64,000 nt of DNA from Vreelandella alkaliphila (GCF_016107625.1 NZ_JABASV010000003.1:248001-312000); one strand, 5' to 3'. Shown: positions 26,928 to 36,750, counted from the first letter of the stretch. A program made the numbers and translations. Notes: generated by a model from the sequence alone, not told the origin.

Positions 26928-28280
26928 ATGAGCCATGCACTAACCGGGCATAACCGCCCACAACAAGTGATTGAGGCAATTCAGCAGGTGAATGCGCCGC
27001 TCAATGCAGCGCACCGCCAAGCAAAGTACGCCAAAATGGCCGTGTCTCCCTACCGATTCTTTCGTGGAACTAATCACTTGTATTGGCAAGACGTTTGGCA
27101 CGACTGGCGCTTTGCGCTATTCGGTGGATGGCCTAATACCCAAACGTGGCTTCAGGGCGATGCGCACGTTTATAACTTCGGCGCTTATGGTCATCACGAT
27201 GACCAAGTGCGCTACGGTATGGATGACTTCGATGACGCGTTGATAGGTGACTATCAATACGATGTATGGCGGTTGGCGATCAGCGTGGTACTGGACAGCC
27301 GTGAAAACGCCGCGTTAAGTGCTAAAGCGACGGCTAAAGCGCTGAAAAAGCTGTTAGAGGGGTATATCCATACGCTAGCTGTTTATAGCCAAGAAGCTTA
27401 TGAAAAAGATAAGCTGACTAACGAGCAACCTATTGAAGCGGTGACTCTGGATAGCGCCAAGGGACCATTGAAGGCCTTCATGGGCAACGTCGCTGATAAG
27501 CAGAGTCGGGCGCGTATGCTGGAAAAATGGACAACCCTCGATAGTCAGAAAGGGCGCATGTTCGCTGAGCGCTCTGGGAAGCTTGCGAACTTACCAGCAG
27601 ATGTCGCCAGCCAGCTGCGTCGTTTGATTGAGCAAGAATATCAACAGACGTTACAGCACCCGATCAAAGAGAGTGACCCAAAACATTTTCGTGTCAAAGA
27701 CACCGTTCGCCGCCTTGGTGCGGGAACGGGGTCGTTAGGCGTAGAGCGTTATTATGTTTTGATTGAGGGTGGCGCGGATCATGAACACGACGACGTTATA
27801 TTAGATGTTAAAGAACAAGTAGCACCGGAAGCTTATGGCTTAATGAATAAAGCCCAGCAACAGGCGTGGCGAAAGTTATTTCCTAATGAAGGCATTCGCC
27901 ATGCAGCGGCATTTCATGCCATTGCCGAACACCCCGATGCCTACTTGGGTTGGCTGACCATGAATGGCAAAGTTTTTTCGGTTCGAGAGCGCTCTCCGTT
28001 TAAAAAAGATGTGCCTACTCATAAGCTTTCAGGGGGGAAGTCTTACCGTAAATTAGCGCGCCAATGGGGTGAAATTCTCGCACGTGAACATGTGCGCGGT
28101 GCCCAGGCGCTTCACCGTGGTCAGTCAGCACCATTTGCTAACGCGGTATGCCAACGTTTAGAAGGTCGCGAAGCGCAGTTTATTGAGGTAGTGACGACCC
28201 TGGCAATTGCCTATGCCGACTGTGTATCTCAAGACTATAAGGTGTTTGTGGAGCACTTTTTGAAGACAGATTCTGCTTAA
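26928..28280 (+). CDS. DUF2252 family protein
   Basis: A 450-residue soluble protein. MAVSPYRFFRGTNHLYWQD near residue 38, TWLQGDAHVYNFGAYG near 78, GMDDFDDALIGDYQYDVWRL near 98 and, late in the chain, the block around GGKSYRKLARQWGEILAREH match DUF2252, a family with a kinase-like fold in which HxDxHxxNFG resembles a catalytic loop. Here the loop reads GDAHVYNFG. Activity is not established. AAAGG seven bases upstream supports ATG 26928. It is convergent with the diguanylate cyclase gene. Confidence 0.87.
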   Translation: MSHALTGHNRPQQVIEAIQQVNAPLNAAHRQAKYAKMAVSPYRFFRGTNHLYWQDVWHDWRFALFGGWPNTQTWLQGDAHVYNFGAYGHHDDQVRYGMDDFDDALIGDYQYDVWRLAISVVLDSRENAALSAKATAKALKKLLEGYIHTLAVYSQEAYEKDKLTNEQPIEAVTLDSAKGPLKAFMGNVADKQSRARMLEKWTTLDSQKGRMFAERSGKLANLPADVASQLRRLIEQEYQQTLQHPIKESDPKHFRVKDTVRRLGAGTGSLGVERYYVLIEGGADHEHDDVILDVKEQVAPEAYGLMNKAQQQAWRKLFPNEGIRHAAAFHAIAEHPDAYLGWLTMNGKVFSVRERSPFKKDVPTHKLSGGKSYRKLARQWGEILAREHVRGAQALHRGQSAPFANAVCQRLEGREAQFIEVVTTLAIAYADCVSQDYKVFVEHFLKTDSA

Positions 28281-28299
28281 CAATCCACGCCATTAACGT

Positions 28300-30099
28300 T
28301 CATAGTGTTTGCTGTTTACTGAATAAAAAGCCTTTATCTTCAAGAGAGTCTTCCCAAACAACACAGCGGTTTCGCCCGCTGTGTTTTGCTTGATAAAGTG
28401 CCTCGTCGGCAAGTCGTAGCAATGTCTTGGGGTCTTGGGTGTGATCAGGGTAAGTGGCGATACCGCAGGAAAGCGTGATCTGCCGAAGCGGTATACCCTG
28501 ATGAGCAAATGCCGTTTTCGAGATGGATATTAGCAGTGCTTTTGCTCTGGATTCGGCAACAGTTCGCGATGTGGCAGGCAGCAAGGCAACAAATTCCTCC
28601 CCACCAAAACGACAGATGACGTCGAGATCACGTAGATGTTGTCGCAGCAACTGTGCAATATCCACCAGAACGGCGTCTCCTGCATCATGACCAAAATCGT
28701 CGTTGATCTGTTTGAAATAGTCCACATCCAGCATCAGTACAGAGAGTTGGCTGGTAGGCTGTCGTACTCGCTGGCACTGGTGCTCAAATGCTGAGTCGAA
28801 GTGGCGACGATTATGCAGACCCGTCAATGGATCTTTGCGGGATAGGCTATCTAACTCCTGAACGAGTCGGTCAAGATCAGCGGTACGGGACGCTACTTGT
28901 TGCTCAAGAGTTTCATTTGCAAGGGCAAGTTGTTGTTGAGTATGGCGATAGTGCCACAGAAAAATAGCAGCGTTGGCGACAGCGAAAGCTAATGTTCCAT
29001 AGCTTAATGGAACGCTGCGCCAGGCTACAAAACCATGGGCGACGGCCATGTCGGCTAACAGCAGTGGGGCGAAGAAAGTAAAACTCACTACTAGTAGTCG
29101 CTGCTCCACATTCAGCCATTGAAAGCGCATGAGTGCTAGCACCAACATGACAGGGAGCGAGATGGCTAGCATGACGTCAAAGATGGGAAAAGTAAGCGAA
29201 AGACTGATCACGCCCAACAAAACTAAACCCATAGCGAAAACGAGGTATAGCAGATGGGTTACCCATAGCCGTGTGATCCAGCGTTTGGCCGTGCCTTCCA
29301 GCCAGTTGCTGAGTAATAAGCCCAATGCCACTGGCAGTGTATAGTAGCTGCCCGCTCGCAACATGTCCCAACCCAGAGCGTCATCTGAAATTAGCTGGCG
29401 AGCAGGAGTTTCAGCAAGCAACATCAACCCTGAAGCATAGGCAAACAGAGCAATGGCACCAAAGCCTTGGCGTTGTGGCCCTATCAACGCGAAAATAGTT
29501 GCCAGAATTGCCAGCACCAACACCAGCGCACTCACGCCAAGATCCTGAGCAGAGTCGTGAATAACCTGATTTAGTACATCACTACGTTCCATCACTTGTA
29601 CTTGGCCCCATAGACCAATGCTGGTGTAGTAAGAGTAGAAGCGAAAAGTGAGCAATTGCCCGGTAGCATCGTCGGGTAAGTCGATCATATGCCAGGGCCA
29701 ACCTGCAAAGCTCCCCTTACCCTGGGCGTCAAACTCGCCGTATTGGTAAATAAGTTTGTCACCTAGATAAACCTGTCCGATAAGATTCATGCTAGTGATG
29801 AAGAGAACTGGATCGTTCCAGTCTCCGGCGGGTAGCGTCGTGCGTAACCAGAGATGTTCGTGCCCCTCGCGGCCAGGCGGGTTAAATGGAGAATCAATCG
29901 CCTGCCACTCGCTTGCGTTGCTGTGCAGCCATAGAAGGCGATTATTTGAATCTTGCGGAGAATCGCCCCAGCGATATTCCCAACTTTGCAGTGGTTGTGG
30001 CGGGGAAGCAGCGAAAAGCCCGCTTGGAAGCATCACAAGCGTGGTCAGTATTAGGAGCAGCTGAGTGTAATGACGTATGGCAAGCCAACGAGGCAGCAT
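28300..30099 (-). CDS. Membrane diguanylate cyclase with 7TM sensor region
   Basis: A 599-residue c-di-GMP synthase. A signal/anchor segment (residues 8-30) leads to a periplasmic beta-rich domain (about 35-175), then seven hydrophobic helices (about 185-385), the layout of 7TMR-DISM sensors, then a short coiled coil (LANETLEQQVASRTADLDRL) and a GGDEF domain. The active site reads RFGGEEF and the product-inhibition site RDLD lies five residues before it, so activity and feedback control both look intact. There is no EAL domain. The ligand is unknown; this architecture often senses carbohydrates. Confidence 0.9.
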   Translation of the reverse strand: MLPRWLAIRHYTQLLLILTTLVMLPSGLFAASPPQPLQSWEYRWGDSPQDSNNRLLWLHSNASEWQAIDSPFNPPGREGHEHLWLRTTLPAGDWNDPVLFITSMNLIGQVYLGDKLIYQYGEFDAQGKGSFAGWPWHMIDLPDDATGQLLTFRFYSYYTSIGLWGQVQVMERSDVLNQVIHDSAQDLGVSALVLVLAILATIFALIGPQRQGFGAIALFAYASGLMLLAETPARQLISDDALGWDMLRAGSYYTLPVALGLLLSNWLEGTAKRWITRLWVTHLLYLVFAMGLVLLGVISLSLTFPIFDVMLAISLPVMLVLALMRFQWLNVEQRLLVVSFTFFAPLLLADMAVAHGFVAWRSVPLSYGTLAFAVANAAIFLWHYRHTQQQLALANETLEQQVASRTADLDRLVQELDSLSRKDPLTGLHNRRHFDSAFEHQCQRVRQPTSQLSVLMLDVDYFKQINDDFGHDAGDAVLVDIAQLLRQHLRDLDVICRFGGEEFVALLPATSRTVAESRAKALLISISKTAFAHQGIPLRQITLSCGIATYPDHTQDPKTLLRLADEALYQAKHSGRNRCVVWEDSLEDKGFLFSKQQTL

Positions 30100-30323
30100 G
30101 ATGAACGTCTAATCCTCTGATTATGATCCTTCTTCTTGTAAGTACTTCAATCAAAACTTACGAGTTGATTGAGGCGCACATGAGGCAAACAGCAAAGATT
30201 CTTCCCAGTTTAACTAAAAATATGCCCAAGGCGATGGTTGTTTCGTCAACGTTAATAAATGTTTCTAGGAAGTGGCGAAATGAGCTGGGCCTCTGTTGGC
30301 CCAGCCTTGGCAGGTTTTGCGTC

Positions 30324-30362
30324 GCTGATAGAAATAGCTGATAGAAGTAGTTGATAGAAATA
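30324..30362. repeat. 13-bp tandem repeat, three copies
   Basis: GCTGATAGAAATA, GCTGATAGAAGTA and GTTGATAGAAATA run without gaps in the 296-base spacer between the diguanylate cyclase and qmcA. The remainder of that spacer shows no gene; it should hold the promoter of the cyclase. Confidence 0.85.
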
Positions 30363-30395
30363 GTAACTAGCGCAGTATTATTAAAAGCATACTTT

Positions 30396-31457
30396 TTAAG
30401 TGGATGCGGCGCCGCCTACGATGCCGCTGCGGAAGCCGCTCTCGCTGCTGTTGCGATTTTTGAGATGGTTGGCGACAGTATCTTCAGGTGATCCTGCCAT
30501 TTCACGGAACATGCCCATTGACCCCAGTAGAGCAGAGGACTCGTAAGGCACGAATACCCGCTCACCATCTTTCGCCATGTTGGGCAGCCCTTTGATATAG
30601 CTTTGGCCAAGTAGATAGCCAACTACGGTGCGCTTGTTCTCTTCGCTATCGCCGATGGCACTAAGCACGAGTTTGATGGATTCCTGCTCACCTTGAGCGC
30701 GTAAAATCGCCGACTCTTTATCCCCCTGGGCGTTAAGAATGGCCGACTCACGCTGTCCTTGAGCCATTGCAATGGCTGCAGACTTTTCACCTTCTGCTTC
30801 TGTCACTGTGGCGCGGCGTTTACGTTCAGCAGCCATCTGCAGGCGCATCGCAGACTCTACCTCTTCTGGCATGGCGATATCCTGCACCTCTACCCGAGAG
30901 ATTTTGACACCCCATTTGGAAGCGGGCTCTTCCATCGCTGCCTGGATTTCATTGTTAACTTCGGCACGAGACTCAAACAGTTTATCTAGCTCCATCTTAC
31001 CGACCACTGAGCGAAGCGTGGTTTTAGCCAAAACCTCGACTGCTTGGCTCATATTCTCTACTTCATAGACAGCTCGTTTAGGGTCGATAATTTGATAGTA
31101 AAGCGCGCCGTTGATCCTCACGGTGACGTTATCCGTGGTGACGACTGGCTGGCCTGGGAAGTCCATGACCGTTTCACGGCGGTCAATGCGGATTTCATCG
31201 CTGGTAATGGCTGTGTAGTCTTCGCCCATTTTGCGATAGCGCAGCATTGTGATCGCGCGTGGCTGCTCAATAAACGGAATAATGATGTTGATGCCGCTTT
31301 CAAGTACGCGATGAAACGAACCTAATCGCTCAATCACCATCACTTCTGACTGGCGAACAATGACCAATCCTTTCGAGATGATGAGCACGCCAATAACGAC
31401 AATAATCAGGCTGATAAGCAGGCCTGGGCTAATTGATAAATCCATGAGGTTATTCAT
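30396..31457 (-). CDS. qmcA: SPFH/band 7 membrane protein, QmcA-like
   Basis: A 353-residue stomatin/prohibitin-family protein of the inner membrane. One N-terminal helix (residues 11-31) is followed by the SPFH domain (SEVMVIERLGSFHRVLESGINIIIPF... and VVGKMELDKLFESRAEVN), then an alanine/glutamate-rich coiled coil of repeated GQRESAILNAQGDKESAILRAQG and a glycine/serine tail. Such proteins form large ring or cage assemblies; the link to membrane microdomains is family knowledge. It starts two bases after the nfeD stop with AAGGAG upstream, so nfeD-qmcA form an operon. Confidence 0.9.
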   Translation of the reverse strand: MNNLMDLSISPGLLISLIIVVIGVLIISKGLVIVRQSEVMVIERLGSFHRVLESGINIIIPFIEQPRAITMLRYRKMGEDYTAITSDEIRIDRRETVMDFPGQPVVTTDNVTVRINGALYYQIIDPKRAVYEVENMSQAVEVLAKTTLRSVVGKMELDKLFESRAEVNNEIQAAMEEPASKWGVKISRVEVQDIAMPEEVESAMRLQMAAERKRRATVTEAEGEKSAAIAMAQGQRESAILNAQGDKESAILRAQGEQESIKLVLSAIGDSEENKRTVVGYLLGQSYIKGLPNMAKDGERVFVPYESSALLGSMGMFREMAGSPEDTVANHLKNRNSSESGFRSGIVGGAAST

Positions 31458-31459
31458 GC

Positions 31460-31954
31460 TTATGGCTCCTTGCGTGGGGAAATTGCATCCTGGGGGCTAG
31501 CGTTATCTGGAGGTGTCAGCGTCACTAAGGCCGTCGTACCTTCAAAGCGCTTAAAGATGACTCGGGTTCCTGGCGGCAAGTTGGTATCACCGCTCTCAAT
31601 GACACGCAAACGGTAGAAATCACCGTTCACTTTAATGCCAGTGGCGTTGTCAAAGTCGCGAACCAGTGTTTTGTAATGATTACCTTTTTCAACGCCCGTG
31701 CCGGTCGTGCCGTAGGCCACACCTTTTGGCGAAAAGCGCGGACGAATAACCATAACGCCTAAAGGCACTAAGACACCCGCGAAAATCCCCATACTAAGTA
31801 ACTGCCACGGCAGCGATAACCCTAGTGCAGTTACCGCAGCGGTCAGCGCCGCAGCAATTCCCAGCGCAAGCAGTAACATTGCGCCAGACGTCAATTCTGC
31901 GAGACTTAGCAGCAGAGCAATCACCAGCCAAGTATAAGCAGGGTTCCAGTCCAT
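31460..31954 (-). CDS. NfeD-family membrane protein
   Basis: A 164-residue short NfeD protein: two to three hydrophobic segments (residues about 8-72) followed by a C-terminal OB-fold-like beta domain (GVAYGTTGTGVEKG, VNGDFYRLRVIESGDTNLPPGTRVIFKRFEGTTALVT in parts). NfeD proteins pair with SPFH proteins, and the partner gene is immediately downstream. ATG 31954 has AAGGAG at good spacing; an upstream in-frame ATG adds twelve residues of unlikely sequence. Confidence 0.9.
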   Translation of the reverse strand: MDWNPAYTWLVIALLLSLAELTSGAMLLLALGIAAALTAAVTALGLSLPWQLLSMGIFAGVLVPLGVMVIRPRFSPKGVAYGTTGTGVEKGNHYKTLVRDFDNATGIKVNGDFYRLRVIESGDTNLPPGTRVIFKRFEGTTALVTLTPPDNASPQDAISPRKEP

Positions 31955-32132
31955 GTGTGCTCCTTGCTGTTTATGGATGAAGCTATCCACTAGCCTAACC
32001 TACTCAGCGTATATTGGCCTGCGTACTGCATGACAGCCACTGATTAGTGATCTCATCTTCTTCGCTATGACCCGAGTACTCATAGGAGTGCTATCCTGCT
32101 CGCCTTATTAGCATGTCTCCAAGGAGAGTCGC

Positions 32133-32849
32133 GTGTCGGGTGTGATTTATTGGTTGGATATGGCGGGTGTCATCGTATTCGCCTTGTCAGGTGTGATTTT
32201 AGCCTGTCGTTCGCGAATGGACCCCTTCGGCATGCTGGTGCTGGCGGCGGTGACCGGCATTGGCGGCGGCACACTCAGAGATTTGGTGCTGGGCGTCCGT
32301 CCGGTCTTCTGGGTGACTGATCCGACCTATTTGTGGGTGATATTAGCCACAGTGGGTGTGTCTTTGGTGGGGTTTCACTATATTCATCGCCTCTCTCGGG
32401 GCTTTTTGCCCGTTGCGGATGCGTTTGGGCTGGCGCTATTTACTGTCATAGGCACCCATAAAGCACTGCTACTGGGCACATCAGGCGTTGTGGCGGTGTT
32501 AATGGGCATGATGACAGGGGTAGCGGGTGGTATGATTCGTGATGTGCTAGCCCAGCGGGTGCCCATGGTGCTCCGTGAAGAGATCTACGCAACGGCAGCC
32601 TTGGCGGGTGGCATGGTGTATGTGGTGTTCGATGCGTTAGAGGCGCCGCTAACCTTTGCGATTGCAGCTGCATTAACGGTGACACTTGGGTTGCGCCTAG
32701 CGGCGATTCACTGGCATCTGGCGCTACCGGTATTTGCCTGGGTTACGCTACCACCGAAAACGCAAGATGAGGCTTCGGCACCGCTATCAACCCCTCAGAA
32801 AGCTAAAGAGCGAGTACGGATGATCCGGCGAGAGCGTAAAAAACGTTAG
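32133..32849 (+). CDS. TRIC-type cation channel family protein (UPF0126)
   Basis: A 238-residue inner-membrane protein of the bacterial TRIC family. It has about seven hydrophobic helices in two inverted repeats, each with a glycine-rich kinked helix: GIGGGTLRDLVLGVRPVFW near residue 47 and GVAGGMIRDVLAQRVPMVL near 130. Bacterial homologues form trimeric cation channels, mainly for potassium. It starts at GTG 32133 with CAAGGAGAG upstream and ends with a basic tail rich in arginine and lysine. Confidence 0.9.
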   Translation: MSGVIYWLDMAGVIVFALSGVILACRSRMDPFGMLVLAAVTGIGGGTLRDLVLGVRPVFWVTDPTYLWVILATVGVSLVGFHYIHRLSRGFLPVADAFGLALFTVIGTHKALLLGTSGVVAVLMGMMTGVAGGMIRDVLAQRVPMVLREEIYATAALAGGMVYVVFDALEAPLTFAIAAALTVTLGLRLAAIHWHLALPVFAWVTLPPKTQDEASAPLSTPQKAKERVRMIRRERKKR

Positions 32850-32856
32850 CCGGGTG

Positions 32857-32888
32857 GCCTTCCTTTGGTGATGCCGCGAAAGGAAGGC
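32857..32888 (+). terminator. Hairpin terminator after TRIC gene
   Basis: GCCTTCCTTT and AAAGGAAGGC pair perfectly around a 12-base loop, eight bases after the TRIC stop, followed by GTGTTTGCC. It lies between this gene and the convergent AsmA-like gene and could serve both. Confidence 0.7.
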
Positions 32889-32923
32889 GTGTTTGCCTCT
32901 GCTTCCTTCTTTTTCTTTGTCTT

Positions 32924-35887
32924 TCAAAACGCATTTGCTTCTCGCCAGCGATCAAACCAGCGTCTTGGTTGCAGTACCTTTAACGTGGGTTCGCTGTCGA
33001 TCAGCTCTACACCTATCCCTAGAGCGCCAAGGTGTGCATAGAGCGCACCATTGGCGCTTTTTTCAGCTAAGGTGACATCGGAAAGTAGCAAAAGTGGTCC
33101 GCCGCTAAGCGTGAGATCATGTAGGCGTATGCGTTCGCCGTTGATCTGAAGCTGCGCGCTACCGTTAATGTCATGCACGTTTAATAACCGCCCCAGCCAA
33201 TCACTTTGTCTGGCGCGGGCGAGAAAGAGCCGGGCCAGTAGCCCGGTGTCGCGCATGCCAAGACGCAGTTGGCTGGTTAGACGAATTGGGTCGTCCCACT
33301 CAAGCTGTGCTTCGTCCATAGTGAGTTGTACCCACCAGCCAGCATCTTGTGCACCTTCAGAGCTTTGCCGAAAGACGTTTTCCAGGCGCAGAAATGAGTC
33401 ATTGGCATTGAAGCGCCGTGTTTCTAAATCACCTTCGGTGAGTTGCAGATGCAGTTCAACATCGCCCTTAAGCTGTTGATCAAGTAGCGCTAGCTCGGCA
33501 CCAAACGCACGCAGTGTCATGTCACCCTGTGCGGTAAGCCCATCCAGCAGCCATTCGCTGGTTAGGCTAGCTTGGCCGCCCAATAAGGTAACCCCGGCAT
33601 TTTCAGGTAGGTAACGGTTATAGCGGGTGAAGTCGGGCACCTCCGTAATAGGCAGTGCGATGCGAGTAGTGAAGAAATCGGGCTCTGGCGAGTCCAGCAC
33701 GTCACTGAAACGTTCAGTTTCGGTTGTGAGGGCAAAGTGGCGGCCTTCCAAATGGGGGCGGTCATCGTCCTGGCGCATAAGCGCAAAGTGTGGAATGCCT
33801 AGTGAAAGCTGGGCCTGCTCAGACGTGTCGAGCTGGGCAGTCAATTCGCCACGCCCAGTGGCGACGTAATCTAAAAATGCCACCTCAAGCTGATTGGCAT
33901 TCACTCGTAGGCGGGTGGGGGCAAGTAAATGGTCATTACGAAAAGCCCCTTGAGCGAACAGTTGGCCGTTACCCGCAATTGCCAAGCCATGGGCGTCGGG
34001 TAAAAAGGTATTTAAGAATCCCAGCTGCTGAATGCTACCTTCGAGTGAAAACTCACCACTGAGCGGTTTATCTTCATCACCGTTACTGTCGCTGCGCTGA
34101 AAACGGCCGTCATTGAGCACTAAAATACTCTCTAAACGCTCATTGGTAGACTGCGTATCCGCCACTTGCCAGCGCAGACGTGATCCGCTGATATCAAGCC
34201 TTGTGCCATCAAGAGCCGCTCGGCGAATGGCTAACCTAAGCTGTGCGTCGCTTTCCAGTACGCCGTTCTGTTCAGTGTGTTGCCAGCGGGTGGCTAGTTG
34301 CTCTCCTGTTAAAAAGATCTCACCGCGCATTTGATCGGCGGTGAAGTCGAGCTGTCCACGGCTAGTCGCTTGGCCGCTAAGCAATTGTAATGGAGCCGGG
34401 TCGGGCAGGGCGGCTTTAAGATAAGTTTGTAACACGCTAATGTCAGGTAAGCGCGCGGACTGCCAGGTTAGGCGGGCAGTGGCGTTTTCTCGCGCTAGCG
34501 CGGGGTTCAGTGGGCTAAGCGCATTCAACGTAATGGCCGCGTCCGCCATCAACGTTCGCTGATGGTGGCTAAGGGTGGCGTCAGTGAAGGTGAGTGTCGC
34601 GTCTATCGTCTCTTCGCTGGACAGTTGTGCGGCCAACGAGCCACTTCCTTGAGCCGTGAAATCAAGTAAATTAGCCGCAAGTGTTGGTGCTTGAATCGCT
34701 AAGAAGGCGTCATGAGGCTTGGCGTCACGTAGCGTCACGCTGGCTTCAATTTGGCCGTTACCTTCAAGCCGAACCCCTTGGCCATCAAAAGTGTGTGCCA
34801 GATAGCGATCAAGCATGTCCAGGCGAGTGACGTCGCCTTGTAGTTCCAACAAGGCGCCAGTGGGCAGATCTAACTGGTCTAAGCGTTGATTGGGCATACT
34901 GGTCGCTAGGCGAAGTTGCGTATTAGTGGCATAAGGGTGGGTATCCGCCAAGACGACATTGATGAGTTGCGTTGAAAAGTTGAGCATGTTGTCTTCTACC
35001 GCCAAGCGCACGGCGCCTTCACCAACGGCGGTGTGGAGCGGAAGCGGTGTTTCTGCAACCAACCAGCGCAGGTCGTCTGTTTCGCGGGGTTGCAGGCGCT
35101 GTTCGTTCACTGCTAAGCGTAATTCGGGGGCATTTAAGGTTAGCTCGCTGCCATGCTGTAGCTTGCCATCGCTTAGGTTAAGTTCACCCGCTAAGTTGCC
35201 GTGACCATCAAGTGTCAGCCAGGGCAGCGCTTCTAAATAGGGCATAAATACATCCCAAGCATCTGCCTGCGCCGCGAGGGTCAGTTGTGCGGAGAGGGCG
35301 CTGAGCAGTTCAGCGGTGAGCTCTGCGCGGGGAATTTGCGCGGTAGTAACACTGTCCAGAGAGGCATCTGCGCGCAACTGGATATTTTGTACTAACGAGG
35401 CTTGGTCGCTAAGGCGTATTAGGTGGCCTTGGCTGATATCCAACGACACACTTGGAACGGCTAACGCAGCGCGACTTAGCTGGGTATCCGCCACCTGCAG
35501 CTGGCCTTGTGCCTCGAGAGCAATATCGCCTACTGTCAAGCGGCGAAGCCCGTTGGCATCGAGTGTCTGTATGTGTAGTTCGCCGCGCAGAAGTGCTAGT
35601 AACGACAGCGAAAGCGTTGCACGTTGGGCTTCAACGGATATCGGCAAGCTGTCGTCTTCCCGTGCTAAGTAGAGGTTCTCTACTTCCCAGCGCCCTGGGT
35701 GAAGGCTGTTTGCATTCGTCCAGCGTACTTCGACCCCCTCAATTTGAGACAGCCGTTTGGGTAGCCATTGGCTATTCAGCAGCCAAGAGCTGCCAAATAC
35801 CCATACCAATGCCGCTATCAAAGCGCTTAATAGCGTGAGTAGTAGGATGCGGGGTAGACGTTTTGACCTAAGGTACTTGTTCGGCAT
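32924..35887 (-). CDS. Large AsmA/TamB-like envelope protein
   Basis: A 987-residue protein with one N-terminal membrane anchor (residues about 12-34) and a long periplasmic region dominated by amphipathic beta strands with recurring patterns such as LDGHGNLAGELNLSDGKLQHG, RLEGNGQIEASVTLRD and IAGNGQLFAQGAF. This repetitive beta design with a short N-terminal helix is typical of AsmA, YhdP, YdbH and TamB, which form grooved rods moving phospholipids between membranes. I cannot tell which subfamily it is. No signal cleavage site is seen. It is a single gene, divergent from the DUF3581 gene. Confidence 0.7.
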   Translation of the reverse strand: MPNKYLRSKRLPRILLLTLLSALIAALVWVFGSSWLLNSQWLPKRLSQIEGVEVRWTNANSLHPGRWEVENLYLAREDDSLPISVEAQRATLSLSLLALLRGELHIQTLDANGLRRLTVGDIALEAQGQLQVADTQLSRAALAVPSVSLDISQGHLIRLSDQASLVQNIQLRADASLDSVTTAQIPRAELTAELLSALSAQLTLAAQADAWDVFMPYLEALPWLTLDGHGNLAGELNLSDGKLQHGSELTLNAPELRLAVNEQRLQPRETDDLRWLVAETPLPLHTAVGEGAVRLAVEDNMLNFSTQLINVVLADTHPYATNTQLRLATSMPNQRLDQLDLPTGALLELQGDVTRLDMLDRYLAHTFDGQGVRLEGNGQIEASVTLRDAKPHDAFLAIQAPTLAANLLDFTAQGSGSLAAQLSSEETIDATLTFTDATLSHHQRTLMADAAITLNALSPLNPALARENATARLTWQSARLPDISVLQTYLKAALPDPAPLQLLSGQATSRGQLDFTADQMRGEIFLTGEQLATRWQHTEQNGVLESDAQLRLAIRRAALDGTRLDISGSRLRWQVADTQSTNERLESILVLNDGRFQRSDSNGDEDKPLSGEFSLEGSIQQLGFLNTFLPDAHGLAIAGNGQLFAQGAFRNDHLLAPTRLRVNANQLEVAFLDYVATGRGELTAQLDTSEQAQLSLGIPHFALMRQDDDRPHLEGRHFALTTETERFSDVLDSPEPDFFTTRIALPITEVPDFTRYNRYLPENAGVTLLGGQASLTSEWLLDGLTAQGDMTLRAFGAELALLDQQLKGDVELHLQLTEGDLETRRFNANDSFLRLENVFRQSSEGAQDAGWWVQLTMDEAQLEWDDPIRLTSQLRLGMRDTGLLARLFLARARQSDWLGRLLNVHDINGSAQLQINGERIRLHDLTLSGGPLLLLSDVTLAEKSANGALYAHLGALGIGVELIDSEPTLKVLQPRRWFDRWREANAF

Positions 35888-35994
35888 ACGGGCTTCCTTG
35901 CAGATGACTCCTGTCAGCGCGTGTTTTATGGCATTATGCGCGTCGTGGGGCCGTAATGGGTTTTCGATTTCAACGCTAGGCAGGCAGCAAAGCC

Positions 35995-36702
35995 ATGTTC
36001 AAGGATTTTTACGCGCAACGCGGAGAGTATGTTGTGATCTCTGCTGAGCAGGCCAGCCGTTTCGCTAAGGGCGTGGCCGGCGATTACAACCCGATTCACA
36101 ATCCAGATGCGCGCCGTTTTTGCGTACCTGGAGACCTGCTATTTACGCTGGTGCTGGTGAAGTTTGGGTTGTCGCGACAAATGGAATTTCGCTTCACCAA
36201 TATGGTGGGAGCTGATACACCACTCAAGTTTAGTGAAGAAGCGAATGGTGATCTACTTGTCTGCGATGAAGGAGGCAAATGCTACCTGCAGGTGACTCGT
36301 GGGGGGGAGATTACTCACGATGAAGCGGCTATTGAGGCGTTTGCCCGCTGCTATGTGGCGTTCTCAGGGAAGAACTTTCCTCACTATTTAAAGCCTTTGA
36401 TGGAGCAGCACGGGGTAATGTTTAACCCCAAGCGCCCCTTGGTTATTTACGACAGCATGGGTTTTTCCTTAGAGCGCTTAGACGGTTTCTCGCCAAACTT
36501 AGCCCTGACGAGTTCATCGTTAGAGGTTCAGGGCAAGCGTGCTGATGCTTTACTTGAGTTCTCGATTGAGTCTGCAGGAGAAGCGGTTGGAGTAGGCTCG
36601 AAGAAATTAGTGGTCAGCGGCTTATGTGAGTATGACGCGACTGAAATGGCAGCGATTGTTGATGAGTTCTACCGCTTAAAAGCGGCTTACGAAGCGGCGT
36701 AA
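35995..36702 (+). CDS. DUF3581 family protein
   Basis: A 235-residue soluble protein. MFKDFYAQRGEYVVISAEQASRFAKGVAGDYNPIHNPDARRFCVPGDLLF (seen in parts) resembles the active-site region of hotdog-fold hydratases (DYNPIH), and the whole matches DUF3581, common in Pseudomonas and Shewanella. The hotdog core suggests a thioester hydratase or thioesterase, but no function is established. No recognisable partner gene adjoins; a strong hairpin follows. Confidence 0.85.
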   Translation: MFKDFYAQRGEYVVISAEQASRFAKGVAGDYNPIHNPDARRFCVPGDLLFTLVLVKFGLSRQMEFRFTNMVGADTPLKFSEEANGDLLVCDEGGKCYLQVTRGGEITHDEAAIEAFARCYVAFSGKNFPHYLKPLMEQHGVMFNPKRPLVIYDSMGFSLERLDGFSPNLALTSSSLEVQGKRADALLEFSIESAGEAVGVGSKKLVVSGLCEYDATEMAAIVDEFYRLKAAYEAA

Positions 36703-36713
36703 GTAGCTCCGTT

Positions 36714-36750
36714 GCGTTAGCGTAATGGCGGGTGCCATTAACGCTAACGC
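36714..36750 (+). terminator. Long hairpin after DUF3581 gene
   Basis: GCGTTAGCGTAATGGC pairs with GCCATTAACGCTAACGC around GGGT with a single bulged base. The stem begins 12 bases after the stop codon. No T tract follows, but the stem is stable enough to act as a terminator or mRNA 3' end. Confidence 0.65.
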
